Shown here one piece after another: positions 1 to 5,273 of a stretch of DNA of 6,014 nucleotides (position 1 is its first letter; every line of letters starts with the position of its first letter). Made by a program: the position numbers and the translations under genes. The stretch is from an uncultured Pirellulaceae bacterium (GTDB taxonomy: Bacteria > Planctomycetota > Planctomycetia > Pirellulales > Pirellulaceae), in the NCBI GenBank assembly GCA_947259675.1, contig CAMYNE010000150.1, positions 1 to 6,014 on the forward strand, in the 5' to 3' direction. Under the pieces are notes generated by a model. It was not told the DNA's origin. It worked only from the letters and a program-made list of their open reading frames with translations, and made no database searches.

Positions 1-30
1 GCCGAACTGAGTTGTGCCAACGTTTTCGCA

Positions 31-78
31 TCTAGGTTGATAGTGAAGCTCCCACCGCGTAAACGCGGGGGCGTCTCC
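31..78 (+). repeat. GC-rich palindromic repeat, copy A
   Basis: This is the first copy of a REP-like repeat that recurs five times at 1008-1320. It begins TCTAGGTTGA, continues with a GTGAAGCTCCC segment, and contains the hairpin core CCGCG-TAAA-CGCGG with an outer CCC/GGG clamp. It lies downstream of the DinB-type gene, whose 3' end faces it, whereas the other copies lie upstream of that gene. A stable hairpin in this position could affect transcript ends, but that is inference. Confidence 0.75.
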
Positions 79-123
79 CGCGGAAGGCGAGTTGCACCCA
101 TCTGATATTTCAGATACTCAAAA

Positions 124-192
124 CTGCCCACTGCCCACTTCTGCTGCCCACTGCCAACTTCCCAATGCCTACTGCCTACTGCAATCTGCCAA
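124..192. repeat. degenerate heptanucleotide tandem array (CTGCCCA-like)
   Basis: Ten consecutive units can be read from 124: CTGCCCA twice, a 6-base CTTCTG, then CTGCCCA, CTGCCAA, CTTCCCA, ATGCCTA, CTGCCTA, CTGCAAT and CTGCCAA. The array ends at 192, and the stop codon of the minus-strand gene begins at the next base. In the gene's orientation the repeat is therefore its immediate 3' untranslated sequence. Seven-base periodicity with point variants is typical of short tandemly repeated heptamers known from cyanobacteria and other repeat-rich bacteria. No coding role is visible. Confidence 0.8.
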
Positions 193-798
193 CTAAGTCA
201 CTCCTAACATTGCGATGATCTTTTGCGCTTGTTTGCGGTGAATGCGTTGGTGATAGCCGGCCAAGTAATGCCACTGGTGTGCGTTGAGCCGCCCAAACCA
301 GGGGTGAGCATATCGGCTGTCTGTCTTTAAGCTGACGTGGTTTTCGATCAGATTTTTGATCGCACGGTAGTATTCAAAAGTGATTTCCCGAAAACGATCA
401 AGCACCTCGAATCCAACGTCGGGTGAAGGCTTGTACAAGGCGATATCAATCTCGCCTCGAGGCACGATGCCGTCGGTCAAGGCGGTAATTGCCGCCAACA
501 TATCTCGGTTGGTCATGCACAGATGTTCAAGGACCATCATCACTGACCAATTGCGGCTCGAGTCCTCGATCCCAACGATGCGTGGAATGAGTACTGGCTG
601 AAAAACATCGTACGATTCGTCCTCGTCTGCGATCCGGACCAGTTCATCCGCTTCACGGAGAAATAATTGCAGCGCCCGTTTTTCGGACAGGAAAACGCTG
701 CCCGTTTTCAAAACAGCGTTCAGGACGGCTCGCTCCAAAGAAGGCAGCCCTGCCCCTGGGTGTTGCAATTGATCGGAGTTGCCAGAATTTGTTGTCAT
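193..798 (-). CDS. DinB-superfamily (DUF1569/DinB_2-like) protein
   Basis: The product is a 201-residue protein of the DinB/YfiT four-helix fold. Members of this fold bind a divalent metal through three histidines; some are thiol-dependent transferases and most are uncharacterised. The likely ligands are His92 (in VLEHL) and His183 and His187 (in GYHQRIH). The HPWFGRL and AHQWHYLAGYHQRIHRKQ stretch at about 165-190 is the characteristic C-terminal signature. There is no signal peptide or membrane segment, so it is probably cytoplasmic. The chosen ATG (796-798) has no Shine-Dalgarno sequence close upstream, as is common for planctomycete genes. The first ~20 residues look disordered, so the true start could be slightly internal. 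The gene stands alone, divergent from the yyaL-like gene across a repeat-filled gap. The substrate cannot be predicted. The family call is fairly secure; no specific function is claimed. Confidence 0.8.
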   Translation of the reverse strand: MTTNSGNSDQLQHPGAGLPSLERAVLNAVLKTGSVFLSEKRALQLFLREADELVRIADEDESYDVFQPVLIPRIVGIEDSSRNWSVMMVLEHLCMTNRDMLAAITALTDGIVPRGEIDIALYKPSPDVGFEVLDRFREITFEYYRAIKNLIENHVSLKTDSRYAHPWFGRLNAHQWHYLAGYHQRIHRKQAQKIIAMLGVT

Positions 799-826
799 CG
801 CGGGTCCGAAATCAGGTTCGCCTCGA

Positions 827-858
827 AATCGTAATCGTAATCTTAATTAATCATAATC
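827..858. repeat. degenerate hexanucleotide array (AATCGT-like)
   Basis: The sequence reads AATCGT, AATCGT, AATCTT, then the decayed AATTAATCATAATC. It lies about 30 bp upstream of the DinB-type start codon, in that gene's presumed 5' untranslated or promoter region. It looks like a decaying microsatellite. No function is evident. Confidence 0.6.
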
Positions 859-893
859 CTGCCTGACTCGGTTAAGGCAATGAACAGGACAAT

Positions 894-917
894 GACTACG
901 ACTAAGACTAAGACTAA
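894..917. repeat. hexanucleotide array (GACTAA)
   Basis: Four units of six bases: GACTAC followed by three GACTAA. A single related GACTAAGATT occurs at 1411-1420, on the other side of the palindromic repeat cluster. This is simple-sequence DNA with no evident regulatory role. Confidence 0.65.
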
Positions 918-953
918 GAGTCTTCCACCACAACTTCTGCGGGGTTCGCGCGC

Positions 954-994
954 ATGTTTTTTAAATTGAGATAAGTCCTTATTGATTGCGGCCA
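954..994 (+). repeat. left copy of ~42-bp direct repeat flanking the palindrome cluster
   Basis: The sequence begins ATGTTTTTTAAATTGAGATA and ends TTGCGGCCA. It matches 1348-1390 in the same orientation. The first 24 bases differ at one position, the centre is variable (T-rich in the right copy), and the shared TTGCGGCCA closes both. It stands 13 bases before the first palindromic unit at 1008. It is unlike the palindromic units and appears to be a separate repeat family that brackets the cluster. Confidence 0.7.
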
Positions 995-1007
995 TGTGTC
1001 GCGCCAA

Positions 1008-1163
1008 GTTGAAGATGATGCTCCCAGCCGCGTGAACGCGGGGGTTTCCGTATGGTGGTCGGGTGTTTGTTGGCCGAGTGTCTAGGTTGAAGATGATGCT
1101 CCCAGCCGCGTGAACGCGGGGGTTTCCGTATGGTGGTCGGGTGTTTGTTGGCCGAGTATCTAG
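1008..1163 (+). repeat. two tandem 78-bp units, each with a palindromic repeat (copies B and C)
   Basis: Unit 1 (1008-1085) and unit 2 (1086-1163) are identical except for one base, G1080 versus A1158. Each starts GTTGAAGATGATGCTCCCAG and carries a hairpin: CCGCG (1028-1032), TGAA loop, CGCGG (1037-1041), plus a CCC/GGG extension across an AG bulge. Each then has a 35-bp non-palindromic tail that includes GGTGGTCGGGTGTTTGTTGG. The near identity of both repeat and spacer points to a recent tandem duplication rather than independent insertions. Confidence 0.9.
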
Positions 1164-1204
1164 GTTGAAGATGAGGCTCCCACCGCGTGAACGCGGGGTT
1201 TCCG
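1159..1204 (+). repeat. palindromic repeat, copy D
   Basis: This is the third direct copy, in register with the 78-bp tandem array (its GTTGAAG starts at 1164). It has CCGCG-TGAA-CGCGG and ends TTTCCG. It diverges after that, so the array is two and a half units long. It lacks one base in the CCCA(G)CC segment, as does copy A. It sits head to head with copy E, forming a compound inverted arrangement. Confidence 0.85.
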
Positions 1205-1206
1205 GT

Positions 1207-1253
1207 CAGAAGCCCCCGCGTTTTACGCGGTTGGGTGTTTCACCATCAACCTA
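1207..1253 (-). repeat. palindromic repeat, copy E (inverted)
   Basis: Read on the minus strand, it begins TAGGTTGATGGTGAAACACC and ends GGGGGCTTCTG, around the hairpin CCGCG-TAAAA-CGCGG. It matches copies A to D in inverted orientation and directly abuts copy D. Alternating orientations of a GC-rich palindrome resemble the BIME arrangement described for enterobacterial REP sequences. Confidence 0.85.
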
Positions 1254-1280
1254 AACGCCGAACCACCCACACATTTCATC

Positions 1281-1320
1281 CAGAAGCCCCCGCGTTTACG
1301 CGGCTGGGAGTCTCACCAAC
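1281..1320 (-). repeat. palindromic repeat, copy F (inverted)
   Basis: On the minus strand it reads GTTGGTGAGACTCCCAGCCG and onward to GGGGGCTTCTG, with the core CCGCG-TAAA-CGCGG. It shares the CTTCTG terminus with copy E, so A to D and E/F can be told apart by their 3' ends. It is the last copy before the right flanking direct repeat. Confidence 0.85.
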
Positions 1321-1347
1321 AAGCTGTCTTACTCGCCATTTGCTCGA

Positions 1348-1390
1348 ATGTTTTTGAAATTGAGATAAGTCGTTTTTTTGGTTGCGGCCA
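1348..1390 (+). repeat. right copy of ~42-bp direct repeat flanking the palindrome cluster
   Basis: It begins ATGTTTTTGAAATTGAGATA and ends TTGCGGCCA, matching 954-994 in the same orientation, with a run of seven T in its centre. The segment between the two copies (995-1347) contains all five clustered palindromic units. The remaining bases up to the yyaL-like start (1391-1532) hold no further repeat that I can recognise and no convincing promoter. Confidence 0.7.
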
Positions 1391-1532
1391 ACGGCTGCGC
1401 TTGGGATTGAGACTAAGATTTTGGCAAGTCAATTTCGAATCCACGTCAGTAAATGCGGTCATCGCGTGCCCGCCATTCAACTGCCACCCGGATCCTGTTA
1501 AAAAGACATAAAACGAAAAGCAGGAATTCACC

Positions 1533-3638
1533 ATGTCAAACAAATCGGCAACGTCTAATCGTCTGGCAAACGAGTCGAGTCCCTATTTGCTTCAACATGC
1601 CAATAACCCCGTTGATTGGTACGCGTGGGGAGAAGAAGCCCTTGCCAAGGCTCGCGACGAAGACAAGCCGATCTTTCTTTCGATCGGTTACTCGGCTTGT
1701 CACTGGTGCCATGTGATGGAGCACGAGTCATTCGAGGACGACGGAATCGCGCGCGCATTGAATGACAACTTCGTCAGTATCAAAGTCGACCGTGAAGAAC
1801 GACCTGATCTTGATCAAATCTACATGAACGCGGTAATGGCCTTGCGTGGCGGCGGCGGAGGTTGGCCGTTGAGCGTATTCTTGACGCCGGCTCAAGAAGT
1901 CTTTTTCGGAGGTACTTATTGGCCCCCTACGGCACGCATGGGGATGCCAGGATTCGATCATGTATTGCACAGTGTGCTTGATGCATTTACATCGCGGCGC
2001 GATCAAGTCACCGAACAATCCCAAAAGATCACCGCCTGGTTGAACGAAGCGGCAACTTCCACCGCCACGGGTTTTCCGACGAGTGACCTGCTGGTTGTTG
2101 CAGCCCAAACCCTTGCCCAGCATTTTGATTATCAAGACGGTGGTTTTGCCGGTGCGCCAAAGTTTCCTCACGCGATGGATTTGCGATTGTTGACTTTGCT
2201 GTCGAGAAATTGGCCTGAGGATCTTGAGCCGGGTCGCGATGCGCTGCTGGAAATGGCACGAATTTCTTGCAAGAAAATGGCGTACGGTGGCATCTTTGAT
2301 CATCTAGGTGGTGGATTTGCCCGGTACAGTGTCGACGAAAAATGGTTGGTGCCGCACTTTGAAAAAATGCTTTACGACAATTCGCTGCTGGCAGATGTCT
2401 ATCTTGAATTGCTGCAGGCAACCGGTGACCATTTCTATGCAGACGTTGCGATCGAGACGCTGGGTTACTTGCTCAACTATTTGCAGGATGAAAATGGACC
2501 CTTCTACAGCACCGAAGATGCCGACAGCGAAGGTGAAGAAGGCAAATTCTACGTCTGGTCAAAACAAGAGATCATCGACCTTCTCGGCCAGGAAACCGGA
2601 AATCGTTTTTGCGAACTCTACAACGTGACCGAAAGCGGCAACTTCGAAGGCCAAAACATTCTCAACATTACCGTTTCGTATTCACAGTTTGCGGAACGAG
2701 CTGGTATCGCAGAATCTGAACTTCGTGAGCAGATGCGCGAGGCCCGAAAACAGCTGTTGCTGGTGCGAGATCAGCGTGTGCGTCCCGGCTTGGACGACAA
2801 AGTCCTTGTGAGCTGGAATGGGCTGGCGATTCACGCGATGGCGCGGGCAGGTGTTGTTCTTGATGATGAAAAATATGGATTGGCGGCAGCAAAGGCGGCC
2901 GAATTTATCCTGCAAAACATGCGAAACGATCAAGGTCGCCTGCTGCACACGTGGCGACATGGAAAGGCCAAACTGGCGGCGTACCTGGATGACTATTCGT
3001 ATTTGATTACGGCCCTGATTGAGCTTTATCAATTCGACCATGATGAAGACTGGATTGCTCACGCAGTTGAGTTGGCTGAGCAAATGGTTGCTCATTTTGC
3101 CGATCCAACTGGTGAAGCGTTTTTCTTTACGGCTGACGATCATGAAGAGTTGATTGCACGTCCCAAGGCGTTTCAGGATAGCAGTGTTCCCAGCGGCAAT
3201 TCGATGGCCGCACTGGCTCTATTGCGACTCGGGCGCTTAACGGGGCGAACGGAATGGATCGAACGAGCCCAAACTACGATGTCTGCAGCAATTCCCTTGA
3301 TGCAACGTTTACCGTTGGCATGTGGGCAAATGTTAATTGCGGTACAGCAGCAGCTCGAAGATGCTCAGGAGATTGTCCTCGTTGCTCCGTCCAGGGCAGA
3401 CCTTGTTGAATGCCTGGCTGCCATTCGCAAACACTGGATGCCCTCTTCGTTATTGCTGGTTCGATGTGATGACGATCCGCGTCAATCGAAACTGCTTGAC
3501 GGAGTTCTTGGCGACAAGAAAGCGGTTGACGGTCTGCCTACGATGTTTGTTTGCAGTTCATTTTCGTGCCAACAACCGGTGGTAGGCAGAGAAGAGATTC
3601 TGGCAGCGATTAAGGCGCTGGGTGGGAAAATCGTTTGA
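1533..3638 (+). CDS. YyaL/SSP411-type thioredoxin-domain protein (DUF255)
   Basis: The 701-residue product is a full-length member of the family of Bacillus YyaL and mammalian SPATA20. The N-terminal thioredoxin-like domain (about 8-165) opens with NRLANESSPYLLQHANNPVD and carries a CHWC motif (Cys56, Cys59), followed by VDREERPDLD, WPLSVFLTP (111-119) and FGGTYWPP (125-132). The rest is an alpha/alpha-barrel region resembling N-acylglucosamine 2-epimerase or glycosidase folds. Its conserved blocks are FDHLGGGFARYSVDEKWLVP (255-274), HFEKMLYDN, YSTEDADSEG (325-334), DDKVLVSWNGLAI (421-433) and LDDYSY (485-490). The C terminus has the usual VCSSFSCQQPV (673-683). There is no signal peptide, so it is probably cytoplasmic. 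AGGA at 1522-1525, seven bases before the ATG, supports this start. The biochemical role of the family is unsettled; redox or carbohydrate-related activity is only inferred from the folds. The gene appears monocistronic, with hairpins directly after the stop. Confidence 0.95.
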   Translation: MSNKSATSNRLANESSPYLLQHANNPVDWYAWGEEALAKARDEDKPIFLSIGYSACHWCHVMEHESFEDDGIARALNDNFVSIKVDREERPDLDQIYMNAVMALRGGGGGWPLSVFLTPAQEVFFGGTYWPPTARMGMPGFDHVLHSVLDAFTSRRDQVTEQSQKITAWLNEAATSTATGFPTSDLLVVAAQTLAQHFDYQDGGFAGAPKFPHAMDLRLLTLLSRNWPEDLEPGRDALLEMARISCKKMAYGGIFDHLGGGFARYSVDEKWLVPHFEKMLYDNSLLADVYLELLQATGDHFYADVAIETLGYLLNYLQDENGPFYSTEDADSEGEEGKFYVWSKQEIIDLLGQETGNRFCELYNVTESGNFEGQNILNITVSYSQFAERAGIAESELREQMREARKQLLLVRDQRVRPGLDDKVLVSWNGLAIHAMARAGVVLDDEKYGLAAAKAAEFILQNMRNDQGRLLHTWRHGKAKLAAYLDDYSYLITALIELYQFDHDEDWIAHAVELAEQMVAHFADPTGEAFFFTADDHEELIARPKAFQDSSVPSGNSMAALALLRLGRLTGRTEWIERAQTTMSAAIPLMQRLPLACGQMLIAVQQQLEDAQEIVLVAPSRADLVECLAAIRKHWMPSSLLLVRCDDDPRQSKLLDGVLGDKKAVDGLPTMFVCSSFSCQQPVVGREEILAAIKALGGKIV

Positions 3639-3639
3639 T

Positions 3640-3659
3640 CGCGAGGGCATCGCCCCGCG
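3640..3659 (+). terminator. hairpin directly after the yyaL-like stop codon
   Basis: CGCG-A-GGGC, loop ATC, GCCC-CGCG gives eight base pairs with one bulged A, starting one base after the TGA at 3636-3638. No U-tract follows, so it is not a canonical intrinsic terminator. It could stabilise the 3' end or act with a termination factor. Confidence 0.4.
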
Positions 3660-3678
3660 CGTTTGATCGAGCAAAACA

Positions 3679-3697
3679 CGTTGCCCGATGGGCAACG
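3679..3697 (+). terminator. second hairpin downstream of the yyaL-like gene
   Basis: CGTTGCCC-GAT-GGGCAACG is a perfect 8-bp stem with a 3-base loop. The nearest T-run (3720-3724) is more than 20 bases away and lies next to the IS target site, so termination is possible but not shown. Confidence 0.4.
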
Positions 3698-3698
3698 C

Positions 3699-3720
3699 GG
3701 TTAACGCAATATCGTTCAAT
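3699..3720 (+). repeat. IS-end-like sequence outside the left IS boundary
   Basis: CAATATCGTTCAAT (3707-3720) matches the IS terminus CAATACCGTTCAAT (3735-3748) at 13 of 14 bases and has the same orientation. It is preceded by GGTTAACG, which resembles the target-duplication sequence. Against the inverted right junction (target plus IS end) the 22-base match is 19 of 22. It may be a leftover of an earlier insertion or a cognate sequence recognised by the transposase. Confidence 0.5.
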
Positions 3721-3724
3721 TTTT

Positions 3725-3734
3725 CGTTTAACGA
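3725..3734 (+). repeat. target-site duplication, left copy (CGTTTAACGA)
   Basis: The ten bases CGTTTAACGA directly precede the left inverted repeat and recur exactly after the right one at 5206-5215. Duplications of 9 to 13 bp are typical of IS4-family elements. Confidence 0.93.
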
Positions 3735-3752
3735 CAATACCGTTCAATGAAG
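3735..3752 (+). repeat. IS left terminal inverted repeat
   Basis: CAATACCGTTCAATGAAG is an exact complement of the right end at 5188-5205. It is the probable transposase binding and cleavage site. Confidence 0.93.
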
Positions 3753-3759
3753 ACAAAAA

Positions 3760-3816
3760 TCCTGACTCCTGCTAAGTGTTTGTTTGGAAAAACGAAAACA
3801 CCAACAGGAGCCAGGA
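3760..3816 (+). promoter_or_regulatory. predicted RNA hairpin covering the transposase ribosome-binding site
   Basis: TCCTGACTCCTG (3760-3771) pairs with CAGGAGCCAGGA (3805-3816) over 12 positions with one A-C mismatch. An inner stem pairs GTGTTT (3776-3781) with AAACAC (3796-3801), then GTTT (3782-3785) with AAAC (3790-3793), leaving a GGAA loop. The right arm contains the Shine-Dalgarno AGGAG (3806-3810) and ends one base before the ATG at 3817. Transcripts entering from outside the IS would include both arms and hide the ribosome-binding site. A transcript starting after about 3771 would not. IS10, IS50 and IS231A, all related elements, are known to use this kind of protection against read-through expression. 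Here it is predicted by base pairing only. Confidence 0.7.
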
Positions 3817-5196
3817 ATGAACGAGCAAGGAAGCTCATTTGTCTTTGATTCAGTTAACAAGTTAGACCGTATTGCTGGTCTTGAGAAGGTCATTTCACGT
3901 TCGGATATTGCCACCGCCTTAGATGCTTCTTCTAAAATTGATTCCAGAAAATGCCTATTGACTCATGAAATCATGATGTGGGTCGTGCTTGCGATGGGAC
4001 TTTTTGCTGACTTGCCCATCCGGCAAGTGTTCAAAGCTTGCCGCAGGATTCGGGAAGGCGAAGAAACCCCGGCTCGATCCTCGTTGTGCATGGCCCGTCA
4101 GCGTTTGGGAAGCCAGCCACTGGTGGATCTTCATCGAATAGTCGTGAGGCCATTGGCGAACGAACAAACTTCCTGGGCATTCTACAAAGGCATGCGTAAG
4201 GTTGGTATTGACGGCTCCATTTACGACGTGCCCGACTGCCCGGCCCATCAACACCTGGGGCGTTCTTCGGGTAGCCGTGGGGAGGGGCCGTTTCCGCAAC
4301 TACGAAAGTTAAGTCTAGTAGAACTTGGTACCCACGTTGAATTTGCACTCACTTACGGTGGTTGGAAAGACTCCGAAAGGGCAATGTTCCCTCAACTCAT
4401 CGATTCGATTCCGCCGGACGCATTGTTGATGCTCGATGCTGGATTCTACAGTTTCGAGTTGTGGAAATCCTTGTGTTTTCAACACAATCTGTTGTTTCGC
4501 GTGCAGAAGTCGATGGTGTTTAAACCGATTCAGGTTTTTGATGACGGTTCGTATTTGGCAAACGTCTATCATTCCAACTGGTATCGCGAAAACGACTCCG
4601 GCGGCATTCTTGTGCGCGTCATTGAATACACCCTCGATGATCCTCAGCGAACCGGGCATCAAGAGAAGCATGTGTTGCTGACAAATCTGCTTGAGGCCGA
4701 ATTATTCCCAGCCGAAGAACTGATCTGCGAGTATCACGAGCGATGGGAGCACGAGCAAGTGTTCGATGAACAAAAGACTCATCAAGATCCGACGAGAGCA
4801 GAAAAGACAACTAACTTTCGCAGTGAAACAAGTGATGGGTTGAAACAGGAAGTTTATGCTTTGTCATTGGCTCACTTTGTCACGCGCGTTCTGATGTTCG
4901 AAGCCGCAACCGCCAAAGGCATTGATGTCGACCGGATTTCATTCAAAGGCTGTTTTCAAATCATCAAGACGCGATTACCTGAGTATCACCCGAGCGAAGG
5001 AAAGACGGGTTTGCAAGACTGGTTTAATGCTGTGATTTGGGAAATGGGAAACGAAATCATCCCCGCGAGAAGAAACCGAATTAACCCTCGCGTCATCAAA
5101 CGAAAGATGTCAAGATGGAACAAAGCTCGACCAGAACATCGTAATCTACCCCACCTCAAAAAAACATTTTGCGAGGCCATCGTCATGCTTCATTGA
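3817..5196 (+). CDS. IS4-family DDE transposase
   Basis: The 459-residue transposase catalyses cut-and-paste movement of the surrounding element. The N-terminal IS4 domain lies at about 8-110 (RIAGLEKVISRSDIATALDA and on through MMWVVLAMGLFADLPIRQVF). The RNase H-like catalytic domain spans roughly 125-355, with acidic residues Asp132 (GIDGSIYDVPD), Asp207 (LMLDAGFYS) and Glu313. Glu313 sits in YHERWEHEQVFDEQK (306-320), which fits the Y-x2-R-x3-E-x6-K signature of the family exactly. The basic C-terminal tail (RRNRINPRVIKRKMSRWNK, 418-436) may contact DNA. The ATG at 3817 is preferred because AGGAG lies six bases upstream. An upstream in-frame TTG at 3784 has no such site and falls within the leader hairpin. 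The stop codon overlaps the right inverted repeat. No frameshift or missing catalytic residue is visible. Confidence 0.95.
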   Translation: MNEQGSSFVFDSVNKLDRIAGLEKVISRSDIATALDASSKIDSRKCLLTHEIMMWVVLAMGLFADLPIRQVFKACRRIREGEETPARSSLCMARQRLGSQPLVDLHRIVVRPLANEQTSWAFYKGMRKVGIDGSIYDVPDCPAHQHLGRSSGSRGEGPFPQLRKLSLVELGTHVEFALTYGGWKDSERAMFPQLIDSIPPDALLMLDAGFYSFELWKSLCFQHNLLFRVQKSMVFKPIQVFDDGSYLANVYHSNWYRENDSGGILVRVIEYTLDDPQRTGHQEKHVLLTNLLEAELFPAEELICEYHERWEHEQVFDEQKTHQDPTRAEKTTNFRSETSDGLKQEVYALSLAHFVTRVLMFEAATAKGIDVDRISFKGCFQIIKTRLPEYHPSEGKTGLQDWFNAVIWEMGNEIIPARRNRINPRVIKRKMSRWNKARPEHRNLPHLKKTFCEAIVMLH

Positions 5197-5205
5197 ACGG
5201 TATTG
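5188..5205 (-). repeat. IS right terminal inverted repeat
   Basis: Exact complement of 3735-3752. It includes the last two codons and the TGA (5194-5196) of the transposase gene, so there is no spacer between gene and IS end. Confidence 0.93.
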
Positions 5206-5215
5206 CGTTTAACGA
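5206..5215 (+). repeat. target-site duplication, right copy (CGTTTAACGA)
   Basis: Exact copy of 3725-3734. Nine of its ten bases also form the outer tip of the palindrome at 5207-5273, so the insertion point lies at the end of that palindrome. Confidence 0.93.
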
Positions 5216-5273
5216 CCAGCCGCAGGCGCCGTCTTTTCCTGATCTAGCCGGCGCCTGCGGCTGGGCGTTAAAC
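5207..5273. repeat. 67-bp GC-rich palindrome (25-bp arms)
   Basis: The left arm is 5207-5231 (GTTTAACGACCAGCCGCAGG, then CGCCG) and the right arm is 5249-5273. The arms are complementary at 24 of 25 positions, the exception being A5215 opposite G5265, around a 17-base loop (5232-5248). It shares a CCAGCCGC motif with the palindromic units at 1008-1320 but otherwise differs, so it is a second repeat family. A further CGTTAAACGA at 5276-5285 repeats the outer tip in inverted form. It may be a REP-like or MITE-like element; as RNA it would be a very stable hairpin on either strand. Confidence 0.85.

Larger units (their letters stand above)
3735..5205 (+). mobile_element. complete IS4-family insertion sequence, 1471 bp
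   Basis: Both boundaries are defined by an 18-bp perfect terminal inverted repeat (CAATACCGTTCAATGAAG at 3735-3752 and its complement at 5188-5205) and an exact 10-bp flanking direct repeat. One intact transposase gene fills most of the element. The 82-bp left leader contains a predicted ribosome-binding-site hairpin, and the transposase stop codon lies inside the right inverted repeat. Intact ends, an undecayed target duplication and an open reading frame without lesions suggest a recent insertion by an element that may still be active. The subgroup within IS4 cannot be fixed without a database comparison. Confidence 0.95.

Noticed and set aside
100..115. ATCTGA-TATT-TCAGAT hairpin as terminator of the DinB-type gene
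   Set aside because: The stem is only six mostly weak pairs, no T-tract follows on the minus strand, and it lies beyond the heptamer array.
1008..1204. CRISPR-like array, because palindromic repeats recur at a constant 78-bp period
   Set aside because: The spacers are as conserved as the repeats (one difference in 78 bases), whereas CRISPR spacers must differ. Other copies are inverted and no cas gene is present.
1421..1454. Candidate promoter for the yyaL-like gene (TTGGCA with GTAAAT)
   Set aside because: The spacing of 22 bases is too long for a sigma-70-type promoter and no better pair is visible.
1313..1543. 76-residue minus-strand frame between the repeats and the yyaL-like start
   Set aside because: It runs through the repeat flank and overlaps the yyaL-like start, with no ribosome-binding site or family resemblance.
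1728..2303. 191-residue minus-strand frame inside the yyaL-like gene
   Set aside because: It lies opposite a strongly conserved protein domain and is best explained as an antisense shadow of that gene.
3784..3816. N-terminal extension of the transposase from the in-frame TTG at 3784
   Set aside because: The TTG has no ribosome-binding site and lies within the leader hairpin. The ATG at 3817 has AGGAG at ideal spacing, and the conserved IS4 N-terminal domain begins after it.
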